In this document: piece after piece, positions 9,374-19,383 of the stretch
Numbering within the stretch: the stretch's first letter is position 1
How the letters are laid out: every line of letters begins with the position of its first letter
NCBI GenBank assembly: GCA_013368515.1
Contig: JABWCI010000007.1
Coordinates: 1 to 62,090, forward strand
DNA length: 62,090 nt
Source: Candidatus Altimarinota bacterium
Lineage (GTDB): Bacteria > Patescibacteriota > Gracilibacteria > BD1-5 > UBA6164
Reading direction: 5' to 3'
Translations under genes and position numbers: made by a program
Notes under the pieces: model-generated
What the model was told of the DNA's origin: nothing
Seen by the model: the letters and a program-made list of their open reading frames with translations, nothing else
Databases searched by the model: none

Positions 9374-9742
9374 ATGATACAAGCAGAATCAAGATTGTCA
9401 GTTGCTGATAACTCTTGAGCTAAAGAAGTACTATGTATAAAAGTACTTTGAGGTTCACACAGAAGATATGCTTCTATAGGTGATGTTATAGTTTGTGCTG
9501 TTAAAAAAGCTGCTCCAGATGGAACAGTTAAAAAGAAAAAAGTAGTAAAAGCTGTAATAGTTAGAACATCTAAAGAAATTAGAAGAAAAGATGGATCTTA
9601 CGTAAGATTTGATGATAACGCTTGTGTTATTGTTGATGATAGTAATAATCCAAGATGAACTCGTATATTTGGTCCTGTTGCCAGAGAATTAAGAGCAAAA
9701 GGTTATCAAAAAATAGTGAGTTTAGCTCCAGAAGTTTTATAA
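9374..9742 (+). CDS. rplN: 50S ribosomal protein L14
   Basis: 122 residues, standard length. [20 protein letters not shown] start, [20 protein letters not shown], and [20 protein letters not shown] then [16 protein letters not shown]. Every L14 signature is present. It forms intersubunit bridges and is the ribosomal contact of silencing factor RsfS. Confidence 0.97.
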
Positions 9743-9761
9743 TTATTATAAGTAAAAAATT

Positions 9762-10112
9762 ATGAAAATAAGAACTTGAGATAAAGTACAAGTTATGTCT
9801 GGTAAAGATAAAGACAGAGGTCAAATATCTACTGTTTTAAAATCTTTTCCTGATACTAATAAAGTTATCGTTAAAGATATCAATGTAGTAACAAGACATT
9901 TAAAAAGACAAGGTACTAATCCAGGACAAATAATTAAAATGGAAAAAGCTATTGATGCTTCTAACGTTATGTTAATTTGTCCATTTACAGAAAAACCAAC
10001 TAGAGTTGGATTCGTAAAAATTGAAGAAAAATGAGTTACTAAAAAATTCAGATTTTCAAAAAAAGCTTTACAAGAAAAAGGTGGTGAAGCTAAAAAATAT
10101 ATTATTAAATAG
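9762..10112 (+). CDS. rplX: 50S ribosomal protein L24
   Basis: 116 residues. KIRTGDKVQVMSGKDKDRGQ is the KOW motif of L24, followed by VIVKDINVVTRHLKRQG and EKPTRVGFVKIEEKGVTKKF. An ATG at 9795 would give a shorter protein beginning MSGKDKDRG, but this would cut the KOW strand, so 9762 is the start. Assembly initiator of the large subunit. Confidence 0.96.
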
Positions 10113-10144
10113 TTTAAAAGTTTATTTTGTAAAACTTGAGACAA

Positions 10145-10681
10145 ATGCTTAAGGAAAAATATTTAAAAGAAATATCTCCTGCTTTAAAAGAAAAACTAAA
10201 TATTTCAAATGTTATGGAAATTCCAAAAATTGAAAAAGTAGTTTTAAACATGTGAATTTGAACATATGTTAGAACAGGTAATAAAGATTTTTCTTCATTA
10301 CAAGAACATTTAACTTTGATTGCAGGACAAGCTTGTACTGTTAGATATGCTAAAAAAGCAATATCAAACTTTAAATTAAGAGCTTGAATGCCTGTTTGAT
10401 TAAGTGTTACTTTAAGAGGAGACAGAATGTATGACTTTCTTGATAAATTAATTCATGCTGTTTTACCTAGAGTTAGAGACTTTAGATGAATAAACAAAAA
10501 TGGTTTTGATATTCAAGGAAATTACAATTTCTGAATCAAAGAACATTCTATATTTTTAGAAGTTCCACAAGATGATGTAGTTAAAAATCATGGTATTCAA
10601 ATTACTATAAAAACTACTGCAAAAAATAAAGAAGCTTGAAAGGAATTATTAACTATGATGTGATTTCCTTTTTCTAAATAA
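10145..10681 (+). CDS. rplE: 50S ribosomal protein L5
   Basis: 178 residues, standard length. [26 protein letters not shown]-type middle here as [40 protein letters not shown] and [20 protein letters not shown], the L5 signatures that hold 5S rRNA and bridge to the small subunit. 32 bases after rplX. Confidence 0.97.
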
Positions 10682-10707
10682 AATTTAGTTTATAAAATTT
10701 TTAAAAA

Positions 10708-10932
10708 ATGGCTAGAAAAGCAAAAATAGCTAAAGCTAGTAAGCTTAAAAAAAGCTTTTTACAATCTATCGTAGACTGAAGAAAACCAAAAAATGCTACA
10801 AAAGTTTTTAACTGTTGTACAGCTTGTTGAAGAACAAGAGGTTATCTATGAGCTTTCGGTATTTGTAGAATATGTTTTAGAGAAAAAGCTAATGCTTGAG
10901 AATTACCAGGTGTTAGAAAATCAAGTTGGTAA
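10708..10932 (+). CDS. rpsN: 30S ribosomal protein S14, zinc-binding type
   Basis: 74 residues. MARKAKIAKASKLKKSF, then two Cys pairs, CTACGRTRGY and ICRICFRE, that form the zinc ribbon of the C+ (type Z) S14, and the closing AGELPGVRKSSW, the universal lPG..KaSW end. A zinc-independent paralogue is not present in the window. Confidence 0.95.
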
Positions 10933-10973
10933 TAATTAGTTAAAAAATAAATTTAGTTATTAATTTTATTGTT

Positions 10974-11369
10974 ATGATAATAGATCCTATTGGAGATTTA
11001 TTAACAAGAATTAGAAATGCTTATTTAGCTAGAATAATCGAAGTTAAAGTTCCTTATTCTAAAATTAAATTAGATATATCTAAAATTCTTAAGAAAAATA
11101 AATATATAGCAGATTTTGAACTTATTGGAGAAGAAAATAATAAAAAATCTATTATGCTTACTCTTAACGATGTTAGAACTACTAAATACGTTCCAACTTT
11201 AAAAAGAATAAGTAAACCAGGACAAAGAATATACGTTTGAGCACTTGATATTAAAAAATCAAGAGATGGTCATGGTATATACATAATTTCAACTCCAAAA
11301 GGTGTTGTTACTGGTTATGAAGCTAGAAGTTTAAATGTAGGTGGAGAATTACTTTGTGAAGTATATTAA
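10974..11369 (+). CDS. rpsH: 30S ribosomal protein S8
   Basis: 131 residues, standard length. [20 protein letters not shown] at the start, [20 protein letters not shown] in the centre, and [20 protein letters not shown] near the end; all S8 signatures. In E. coli S8 is the repressor of the downstream spc part of the operon, acting on a helix near L5. Preceded by a 41-base AT-rich spacer. Confidence 0.96.
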
Positions 11370-11382
11370 TCACTATAAACAT

Positions 11383-11418
11383 ATAAACGAGAAATGATTA
11401 TTCATTGATCCGATTTAT
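11383..11418 (+). promoter_or_regulatory. Intercistronic hairpin between rpsH and rplF
   Basis: ATAAA and CG pair with CG and TTTAT around an inner AATGA-TTAT-TCATT stem. No T-run follows and rplF starts 19 bases later, so it is not a terminator. Confidence 0.45.
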
Positions 11419-11437
11419 ATTTATAATTTATAAAAAA

Positions 11438-11977
11438 ATGTCTAGAATTGGTAAATTGCCTATTGTCTTATCAGATAAAGTAGAAGTTACTTTAGTAGGT
11501 AGAGATATTAAAGTTAAAGGACCTCTTTGAGAATTAACTTTTACTCATTCAGATGTAGTAGAAGTATCTAAAGAAGAAAACAATTTAATTGTAAAACCTT
11601 TATGAGAAGAGGCTAAGGCTTTATGGTGAACAACTAGAGCTGTATTAAATAATATGGTTGTATGAGTTACAGAAGGTTATAAAAGAAGCTTAGAAGTTAT
11701 CTGAGTAGGTTACAAATTTGAAGTACAAGGAAATACTCTTGTATTAAGTATTGGTTTATCACATAAAGTTGATATGCCTATCCCTGCTGGTTTAAAAGTT
11801 TCATTAGATGAAAAAGCAAAAAATATGCTTCACATTTCATGAATTGATAAACAATTAGTATGAGAATTTGCTGCTAAAGTTAGAGCTAAGAAAAAACCTG
11901 AACCATATAAAGGAAAATGAATTAAATACGTTTGAGAACATATCAGAAGAAAAGCTGGTAAAACTGGTTCTAAATAG
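11438..11977 (+). CDS. rplF: 50S ribosomal protein L6
   Basis: 179 residues. MSRIGKLPIVL start, TRAVLNNMVVGVTEGYKRSL, and the C-terminal [20 protein letters not shown], the L6 signature. Two-domain protein at the factor-binding site. UGA occupies several of the conserved glycines in the last block. Confidence 0.97.
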
Positions 11978-12010
11978 AAAACTTAACTTTATATCATAAA
12001 ATATTAGAAG

Positions 12011-12352
12011 ATGTTACAAAAAACATTAAAAAGATTAAGTAGAAAAAACAGAGTTAGGGCAAAAATAAGTGGTACTGCTGCTAGACCTAGATTATCTGTT
12101 TTCAGAAGTAATGCACATATTTCTGTTCAACTTATTGATGATACTGCATGAAAAACTCTTGCATCTGCTTCTGATTTAAAATTAGAAGGAGGTACAAAAA
12201 CTGAAATGGCTAAAAAAGTTTGACTTGAAATGGCTAAAAAAGTTCTTGATTTAAAAATTGAAGATGTAGTTTTTGATAGAGGTTGATTCGCTTACCACGG
12301 TAGAGTAAAAGCTCTTGCTGAAGCTCTAAGAGAAGGTGGACTTAAATTTTAA
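12011..12352 (+). CDS. rplR: 50S ribosomal protein L18
   Basis: 113 residues. [19 protein letters not shown]-like segment (here [17 protein letters not shown]), AGKTLASAS and the end [20 protein letters not shown], which is the L18 signature. Binds 5S rRNA with L5. Preceded by AGAAG four bases before ATG, one of the few Shine-Dalgarno-like stretches in the operon. Confidence 0.96.
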
Positions 12353-12372
12353 TTATTTAATACTAAAAAAGT

Positions 12373-12846
12373 ATGGCTTTTTCTGGAAAAGACAAATGAA
12401 ATAAAAAATTTCAAAAACCAAGAAAAGAATTCAAAGAAGAATTACTTTCTATTGATAGAGTAACTAGAGTTAATTCTTGAGGTAGACAACTTAGATTCAG
12501 AGCTGTTATGGTTATCGGTGATGGTAAAGGAAATGTAGCTTTATGAACTGGTAAATCTTGGGAAGTTGTTGATGCTATCGCAAAAGCTGTGGCTGATGCT
12601 AAAAAAAGATTAATTACTGTTAAAATTGCTGAAGGTACTGTTCCTTATAATGTTGAAGCTAAATTCAAAGCTGCTAAAGTTATGGTTCATCCAGCTTCAG
12701 AAGGTACATGAATTATTGCTTGAGGAGCTATGAGAAAAATTTTAGCTACTGCAGGTTATACTGACGTATTAGCTAAAAGATACGGTTCAACAAATTTAAT
12801 TAACAATGCTAAAGCTACAATGAAAGCTTTATCATCTTTCAAATAA
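12373..12846 (+). CDS. rpsE: 30S ribosomal protein S5
   Basis: 157 residues. SIDRVTRVNSGGRQLRFRAV and VVIGDGKGNVALGTGKSWEV form the double-stranded-RNA-binding-like domain; HPASEGTGIIAGGAMRKIL and KRYGSTNLINNAKATMKAL complete the signature. Involved in decoding accuracy. The next gene is rplO directly; rpmD (L30), usually between them, is absent, as known for CPR ribosomes. Confidence 0.97.
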
Positions 12847-12872
12847 TAAATATTTATTAACGATATTAAACT

Positions 12873-13328
12873 ATGTTATCATTAAATAACGTTAAAGCTA
12901 CTGCATGATCAAGAAAAACTTCAAAAAGATTAGGTAGATGAAATGGGTCATGAAAATGAACATTTTGTGGTAGAGGTATGAATGGTCAAAATTCAAGATC
13001 TGGTGGTGGTACAGCTACTTGGTTTGAATGAGGACAAACTCCTTTATTTAGAAGAATGCCTAAATTAAAAGGTTTTTCAAATGCTATGTTTACAAAAGAA
13101 TATAACATTGTTAATTTATCTGATTTAGAAGTTTTGGCTTCTAAATGAATTACTGAAGTTAATAAAGAAGTTTTACTTTCAAATAGAGTTATAAGAGACA
13201 AAAATTTAGAAGTAAAATTATTGGCTAAAGGTGAATTAAAAGCTAAATTAACTGTTGTTGTAGATAGAGCTTCTGCTTCAGCTAAAGAAGCTGTTGAAAA
13301 AGCTTGAGGAAAAATTGAAACAAAATAA
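12873..13328 (+). CDS. rplO: 50S ribosomal protein L15
   Basis: 151 residues. [20 protein letters not shown] then [14 protein letters not shown], the Gly/Arg-rich N-terminal tail of L15, followed by [16 protein letters not shown] and a C-terminal domain. Last gene before a hairpin terminator, so the main r-protein transcript probably ends here. Confidence 0.96.
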
Positions 13329-13330
13329 TT

Positions 13331-13369
13331 AAAAAACCTAAGCTTTTAGTTTGGGTTTTTTATTTTTTT
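13331..13369 (+). terminator. Terminator between rplO and secY
   Basis: AAAAAACCTAA pairs with TTTGGGTTTTTT (one G-T pair) around GCTTTTAG, followed by a T-rich run. It separates secY from the r-protein operon; some read-through is possible. Confidence 0.75.
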
Positions 13370-13412
13370 ATGTATAATAAAGATTATAATAATTTATAAT
13401 TAATTTTATCTT

Positions 13413-14681
13413 ATGATTAAGAGTCTAAAATCTGTGTTTTGAAACAAAAGCATCAGAAAAAAAATTATTGCTACTCTTTTATTAGTGCTTGTTTATAAGG
13501 TTTTATCTGTTATACCAGTTTACTGAGTAGATACTACTAAATTGGCAGCTATTATAGAAGCAAATAAATGATTGTCTTTTTTTAGTGCTTTAATGGGTGG
13601 AGGACTATCAAATTTTTCTATTATATTAATGTGATTATCTCCATATATTAATGCATTAATTATAATCCAATTACTTTGAGTTATAGTTCCAAAAATTTGA
13701 GATCTACAAAAAGAATGAGAACAATGACAAAAGAAAATTACTAAAATGACTAGATGGTTAACACTACCTTTAGCATTTGTACAATCTTATGGTATGATAG
13801 TTTTACTAAATACTTTAGCTTGAGGAACAATTATCGATTTATCAGATACTAAAACTGTTCTTATGGCTATGACTATAGTTACCGCTGGTACTGTATTCTT
13901 GATGTGGTTATGAGAGCTTATGACTGAAGTTTGAATTGGTAATGGTATATCTGTTATAATTACAGCTTGAGTTCTTGCTTGAGTTCCATCAGTTATTATG
14001 TCACATATTAGTGCTTGATCTTATCCTCTTTTTGCATGATTATTAATAGGTACTCTTGCAGTTATCTATGTAATTATTAAATTTACTGAATGAAATAGAA
14101 GAATTCCAGTTATTTATACAAGAACAGGTAGAGAAGAAAAATCTTATTTCCCAATAAGAATTAACCAAGCTTGAATGATTCCTATTATATTTGCTGTATC
14201 ATTAATAACTTTCCCTTCAATTATTTGACAATTAATGCTAGGTTCATCTAGTCAAAAAATGGTTGATTTATGAAATTTCTTAGTAGCTCATTTTAGTATG
14301 ACTAATCCTTCTTGGGCTTTTATACTTGCTTACTTTTTACTTGTAGTTTGATTTTCATTTTTTTATGTATCTATTACATTTAACACTGAAAATATTGCAG
14401 AAAGCATACAAAAAAGAGGTGGTTATATTCCTTGAATAAGACCAGGTTCTGAGACATCTGCTTACTTATCTAAAGTATCGTGACATTTAAATTTATTTGG
14501 TGGTAGTTTCTTAGCTTTGATAGCTGTATTACCATACATAATGTGAAAATTTATGTGAGGTCAATCTATTGACTTTATTGTATCTGGAGCTTGATTAATA
14601 ATTATAGTTTCAGTTATACTTGATATAGTTAGAAAAGTTGATGCAGAAATGAAAATGTATGATTATTCTAAATTTAATTAA
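13413..14681 (+). CDS. secY: Protein translocase subunit SecY
   Basis: 422 residues with about ten hydrophobic segments. Typical motifs: GLSPYINALIIIQLLGVIVP in TM2, GNGISVIITAGVLAGVPS, VIYTRTGREEKSYFPIRINQ-like cytosolic loop (c4) and ITFNTENIAESIQKRGGYIP then GIRPGSETSAYL, the SecY C5 region that contacts SecA and the ribosome. Forms the membrane pore with SecE and SecG; inserts and exports the many secreted proteins of this window. TATAAT at 13373-13378 could be its own -10. adk, map and infA, its usual neighbours, do not follow. Confidence 0.97.
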
Positions 14682-14682
14682 T

Positions 14683-14713
14683 AAAAAAACACTTGCTTGC
14701 AAGTGTTTTTTTA
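14683..14713. terminator. Bidirectional terminator between secY and def
   Basis: Nearly perfect palindrome AAAAAACACTTGC-TT-GCAAGTGTTTTTT between convergent genes. Confidence 0.9.
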
Positions 14714-15181
14714 TTTGTCTAAATAATCAGTAAATAATTTACCATCTAGATGATCTATTTCATGTTGTACTATTCTAGCACTTAATCACTCAAGTATAAG
14801 AGTTTTTTTAGATTTTTTTTCATCTATATAACTCAATTTTATTGTTTTATATCTAGGAACATCTCATTTTTCTCCAGGTATAGATAGACATCATTCACTA
14901 TCACATTCAGTAATATTAGAATGTTCTAATATCTCAGGGTTTATCATCATAACTGTTTTAAAATTTTCATCTTCCCGATCTTTTAGTAAGCTTACTATTA
15001 TAAGTCTTATACTATGTCATACTTGAGGTGCAGCAAGTCAAACTCAACCATTTTCAGGGTCTTTTATATATTTTAACATTTCACGACCTAGTTTAATAGC
15101 TTCATTAAAATTTTTATCAGTTATCTTATCTGCTACTCTTCTAAGTATAGGGTTTTCATTTCAAGTTTCTATTTTTAGCAT
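14711..15181 (-). CDS. def: Peptide deformylase
   Basis: 156 residues. All three catalytic motifs are visible: GVGLAAPQVG (motif 1), EGCLSIPG (motif 2, with the metal-binding Cys) and QHEIDHLDG (motif 3, two metal His and the catalytic Glu). Removes the N-formyl group from nascent proteins, using Fe2+ or similar. Glycines of motifs 1 and 2 are partly UGA. One rare CGG codon occurs in the variable LKDRED segment. The gene converges with secY; promoter probably in the 165-base AT-rich gap shared with ruvB. Confidence 0.96.
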
Positions 15182-15345
15182 TTTTTTATTATAAATAATA
15201 ATTATTCTCATTATAACGAAAAACTCCAAATTTGCAAATTATGTACTTTTTTAAAATTTACTAATTTTAAATTATTATTTTAACTTTACAAAATTATTTA
15301 TATCTATAAAATATATACAAAATATATAAATTTCAAATTAAAACT
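15182..15345. promoter_or_regulatory. Divergent promoter region def/ruvB
   Basis: 164 bases of very AT-rich DNA between two divergent starts. It must contain promoters for both; several TATAAA/TATACA-like runs are present, but none pairs with a clear -35. Confidence 0.4.
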
Positions 15346-16356
15346 ATGATAGAGTCAAGTAAAAAAGAAGATAATTCTAGAGTTGTCACACCAGTAGAAA
15401 ATACAAGCGATAAAAACTACTTTTCAAATATATTGAGACCAATGAAACTCGAAGATTATGTTTGACAAGATAGTATAAAAAAACACTTAAGTGTTTCTAT
15501 AAACTCTTCAAAAATCAGATGAGAATGTTTAGACCATATACTTTTTTATTGACCTCCATGACTTTGAAAAACAACTATTTCAAATATTATAGCTCATGAA
15601 ATGGAATCAAATCTCAGATCAACTAGTTGACCTGCTATAGAAAAACAATCAGATTTAGTAAGTATTTTATCAAATTTAGAAGAATGAGACATTTTGTTTA
15701 TAGATGAAATACATAGATTGAGACCACAAGTTGAAGAGATTCTTTATACTGCAATGGAAGATTTTCAAATAGATATAATGGTATGAAGTGGTACTTGAGC
15801 ACAAAGTGTAAAATTACCATTAAAAAGATTTTCATTGATTTGAGCAACTACTAGATTATCAGCTCTTTCAAATCCACTTAGAGATAGATTTTGAAATATT
15901 TTAAAGTTAGATTTTTATAATAGTGAAGAGTTATCAAAAATAATTCATAAAAACTCATTTAAACTTGATTTAAAGCTTTCTGAATATGTTTTGGATTCAT
16001 TGTCTAGAAAATCTAGATGAACCCCTAGAATCGCAAATAGATTATTAAAAATAATAAGAGATTATCATACTATTTGAAAAGATTTAAATGATTATAAAAT
16101 AATTGATGAAATATTTTTAGATATAGGGATTGATGAACTTTGACTTGATTATCTAGATAAAAAATATCTTACTACTATATTGGAAAAATTCAATTCTTGA
16201 CCTGTTTGATTAAATACACTTTCTAGTGCTATTTGAGAAGAAGAATCAACAATTGAAGATGTAGTTGAACCTTATCTCTTACAAATTGGTTTTATAGAAA
16301 GAACTCCTAGGGGTAGAAAAATTACATTTGATGCTATTAATCACTTAAAAAAATAA
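15346..16356 (+). CDS. ruvB: Holliday junction branch-migration ATPase RuvB
   Basis: 336 residues, standard length. N-terminal [20 protein letters not shown], Walker A FYGPPGLGKTT (about residues 66-76, all four glycines UGA), Walker [10 protein letters not shown], the beta-hairpin region that contacts RuvA, sensor motif [18 protein letters not shown], and the winged-helix C-terminus ending [12 protein letters not shown]. Hexameric motor that moves Holliday junctions with RuvA. It is followed after 1 base by the uridine kinase-like gene, so the two are co-transcribed. Confidence 0.97.
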
Positions 16357-16357
16357 T

Positions 16358-17542
16358 ATGATTTTTAAAAAAACAAATATAGAAACTTACACTTTAGAAT
16401 CTTGAGTAGAAATAGTAAGAAAAGAAATAGAAACAAAATTAGAAAAAACAAAATGAGTTTTTGTTATACTTGTTGCTTGATGAACAGCTAGTTGAAAAAC
16501 TAGTGCTGTCGCTAAAAAATTAAATGATTTTTTTTCTGATTCTCAAATATTATCTATGGATAATTATTATAGAGGACCTAGTTTTATGAAAGAACATCCA
16601 GATTATAATTTTGATCAACCTGAAGTGTTGAACCTTGATTTATTTTTTAAGCATTTAAAAGATTTAAAAAAAGGTAATGATGTAATGATACCAGATTTTG
16701 ATTTTAAAAATGATCCAAAAATGGATGCTATTAAAATTAAATCAAGTAAGATAATAATAGTTGAATGACTTTTTGCATTAACTGACCAAATTTCTAAACT
16801 ATGAGATTTCAAGATATTTGTTGATTTATGAGCACATAGTCAGATACTTAGGAGATTATTCAGAGATGTTGAAAGAACATGAGATAAACCTAAAGACATT
16901 CTTAGTTATTTTTTAGATGTAGTTTCTCCAATGCATAAAAAATATATAGAGCCTACAAAGAAAAATGCAAATGTGATATTGATGAATGACTATATTCCAG
17001 AGCTTGAAGCTAAAAATGCAAAAACAAAAGAAACAAAGCTTAGATTCAAAGTTTTACAAAAAGATGTAAAATGAGTTATAGATGAGATAGTTTATAAACT
17101 ATGATGAAGTTATGTTTGAAAAGCAGAACAAACTGATTATTTTTTAAATCCAGGTACTTCAAACTTTAAAAAAACTTGAGAAATACTTAAGATAAGAAAG
17201 ATAGGTTTTAATAGGTATTTTTTTACTTATTTTTGACCATCTAGCAACAAAAAAGTATATCAAGATAGATATACTATGAAGTTTTTTATAGATTATAATA
17301 CTTTATCTCATTTAAAAGAACTTTTTCCAAAAGATATAATTGAAGTTTCTAGACTTAGAAGAACATTTTTTATATCTTGAATTTTAGTTTGTCTTGATGA
17401 AATGGAAAATTGAGATTTCTATCTAGTTTTCAAGTTTGATGAGAAAAATGGAAAACAAATAATATTAGACATATTAGAACATTTACAAATAGATTCTAAG
17501 GCATGAACTAAGAAATCTTATATAGAATTAATTAACACTTAA
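16358..17542 (+). CDS. Uridine kinase-like P-loop domain fused to a CYTH/TTM-like domain
   Basis: 394 residues. The P-loop VAGGTASGKTS lies at about residues 39-49, followed by SMDNYYRGPSFM and FDQPEVLNLDLFF (kinase lid and base-binding segment as in uridine/cytidine kinases) and IIIVEGLFAL; LRRLFRDVERTGDKPKDILSYF matches the uridine kinase arginine-rich lid. From about residue 245, EILKIRKIGFNRYFFTYFGP and DIIEVSRLRRTFF resemble a CYTH (triphosphate tunnel) domain. Family knowledge: UCK-CYTH fusions are known, e.g. plant TTM1/TTM2, where the CYTH part has phosphatase activity. Substrate here is unknown: nucleoside kinase or triphosphate/phosphate metabolism. Confidence 0.8.
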
Positions 17543-17543
17543 G

Positions 17544-17611
17544 GAAATGCGAAAAAACTTCGAATTTCTCCGTACATCGGGGTATTCGAACTTCTTGTTT
17601 TTGCACATTTC
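17544..17611 (+). repeat. Long foldback element upstream of the FemAB-like gene
   Basis: About 68 bases that fold on themselves: outer GAAATG/CATTTC and AAAAA/TTTTT, middle TTCGAAT/ATTCGAA (perfect) and apex CCG-TACAT-CGG. No T-run follows, and the next start is at 17640. GC content of the inner arms is above that of the surroundings. Confidence 0.65.
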
Positions 17612-17639
17612 TATTATTATTTCGTTATTCTTTAAAATT

Positions 17640-18533
17640 ATGTCAATTTGGCAAACAAAATCCTGGCAAGAAATGCTTTTAAAATCTAAACAAATCGAAA
17701 AAATTATTGAAGTAGACAATGTCTTTATTGAAAAAAGAAGTATTTGACTTGGCCAATTTTGATTATTTGTTTTATGAGTAAATAATATAAATAGTGACTT
17801 TTTAGAAAAAGTTAAATCACTTTGCAAAATAGAAAAATCATTATTTATACAGTTTGAAACATTAAATTATGCTAATGATTTATCAATAAAATTAGAATGA
17901 GTTGCTAATAATTATTATAAAAAATTTATAACTCCATATACTGCAATTATAGATTTAAATTTGAGAGAAGATGAAATTTTATCTATGATGAAACCTAAAT
18001 GAAGATACAATATAAAATTAGCAGAAAAAAAATGAGTAATTGTTAAAGAAGTAGAAAAAACAAAAGAAAATATAGAGATTTTTTATAATCTTATGATTGA
18101 GACTACTTCAAGAGATAATTTTAATTGAAATAGTTTAGATTATTATATGACATTTTTAAATAGTTTAAAAGAATCAAAATTATTTATTGCTTTTTTTGAT
18201 GATAAACCAATTTCAGCTGGTATTTTTACATTTATTTGAGAAGAGGCTATTTATTATTATTGAGCATCTACAAGTGATATAAATTATAGAAATCTAATGA
18301 GTCCATATTTACTTCAATGGACAGCAATATTTAAAGCAAAACAATTATGAATGAAAATATATGACTTTTTGTGAGTAGCAACTCCATGAGAAGAAAATAG
18401 TCACTTAAGATGAGTTACAGATTTTAAGTCTAAATTTACATCAAATATAGTAAAAGTAAGCGATAGTTATATATTTGTAAATAATAAAATTAAATACAAT
18501 TTATTACAATTACTTAGAAAGTTTAAAAGATAA
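17640..18533 (+). CDS. FemAB/GNAT-type peptidoglycan-bridge aminoacyltransferase-like protein
   Basis: 297 residues. Features of the FemX/FemAB fold: N-terminal SIWQTKSWQEML, PYTAIIDLNLREDEILSMMK then PKGRYNIKLAEKKGVIVKEV, and the second GNAT half with KLFIAFFDDKPISAGIFTFI, EEAIYYYGASTSDINYRNLM and MKIYDFLGVATPGEE. Family members add amino acids from aminoacyl-tRNA to lipid II side chains, or act in related envelope chemistry. The exact acceptor cannot be read from the sequence. A longer frame starts at ATG 17547 inside the foldback but adds 31 hydrophobic residues with no family match, so 17640 is preferred. Confidence 0.85.
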
Positions 18534-18560
18534 AAATCATGATTTTTATCTTTTTTCTTG
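18529..18560 (+). terminator. Terminator after the FemAB-like gene
   Basis: Perfect palindrome GATAAAAATC/GATTTTTATC followed by TTTTTTCTT, overlapping the TAA stop. Confidence 0.88.
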
Positions 18561-18607
18561 ATTTTAAAATGAGAATGATTACTATTTTAGTAATGTTTAG
18601 ATAATTT

Positions 18608-18703
18608 ATATTTACTAACTTTCTGTAACAAACGAAAACTGTATGAGTCCCAATCTTTGATTGGTCCCTGTTTTTGAGTTTGTGTAAGAAAATTAGTAAA
18701 TAT
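18608..18703 (+). repeat. 96-base foldback element upstream of sodB
   Basis: Arms ATATTTACTAA (18608-18618) and TTAGTAAATAT (18693-18703), then TTTCT/AGAAA, ACAAAC/GTTTGT, AAAAC/GTTTT and a GC-richer apex CCAATC-TTT-GATTGG. Nearly the whole segment pairs with itself. It ends ten bases before the sodB -10 element, so it lies over the -35 region or just upstream. Confidence 0.75.
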
Positions 18704-18710
18704 ATTTGAA

Positions 18711-18719
18711 TGCTATAAT
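18711..18719 (+). promoter_or_regulatory. Extended -10 promoter of sodB
   Basis: TGCTATAAT: a TGN extension directly before a perfect TATAAT (18714-18719), 24 bases before the ATG. No good -35, which an extended -10 does not need. Confidence 0.6.
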
Positions 18720-18742
18720 ATTTTAATTTTTAATAAATAAAT

Positions 18743-19318
18743 ATGTTTGAATTACCAAAATTACCTTATGAAAAAAATGCTTTAGAGCCTTATATTTCGT
18801 CTGAAACTCTAGAATACCATTATGGTAAACATCACCAAGCTTATGTAACAAATCTAAATAATTTGATTGTTTGAACTGAGTTTGAAAATATGAGTCTTGA
18901 AGAAATAATTAAAAAATCAAGCGCTGGTATTTTTAATAATGCAGCTCAAGTTTGGAATCATACTTTTTATTGGAATTGTCTATCACCAAATGCATGAGGA
19001 ATAGCAAATGGAGAAGTTTCTAAACTTATTGATAGAGATTTTTGAAGTTTTGAAAATTTCAAAGAAAAGTTTAGTACTAGTGCTATTTGAAATTTTGGTT
19101 CAGGATGGACTTGGCTTGTTTTAAACTCTGATTTAGAACTTGAAATATACAATACTAGTAATGCAGCAACAACTTTGACAACTGATAAAAAAGCTCTTTT
19201 AGTTGTAGATGTTTGGGAGCATGCTTATTATATAGATACAAGAAATGCTAGACCAAAATACGTTGAAAATTTTTGGAATCTAGTTAATTGGGATTTTGTA
19301 AACTCTAATTTGAAATAA
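18743..19318 (+). CDS. sodB: Iron superoxide dismutase
   Basis: 191 residues. Metal ligands: His in [11 protein letters not shown], His in NHTFYWN, and Asp/His in [22 protein letters not shown], with Gln placed as in Fe-type enzymes, and [12 protein letters not shown] mark the iron type. The sequence is strikingly like proteobacterial SodB as I remember it ([32 protein letters not shown]), more than expected for a CPR bacterium. Converts superoxide to peroxide and oxygen. Monocistronic, with its own extended -10 promoter and terminator. TGG is used for the many conserved tryptophans. Confidence 0.96.
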
Positions 19319-19346
19319 TAAAAGGTCTATTTAGACCTTTTTATTT
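19319..19346 (+). terminator. Terminator after sodB
   Basis: AAAGGTCT-ATTT-AGACCTTTTT with a trailing T-run, immediately after the stop. Confidence 0.88.
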
Positions 19347-19383
19347 GTATAAAAGAATTATTTAATTATATTTTTATAAATAT

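Noticed and set aside
13371-13412. Clear sigma-70 promoter of secY
   Set aside because: TATAAT-like runs exist but no -35 at a proper distance; kept only as a note.
17547-17747. Earlier ATG for the FemAB-like gene
   Set aside because: It lies in the foldback and adds a hydrophobic stretch with no family support; ATG 17640 fits the fold start.
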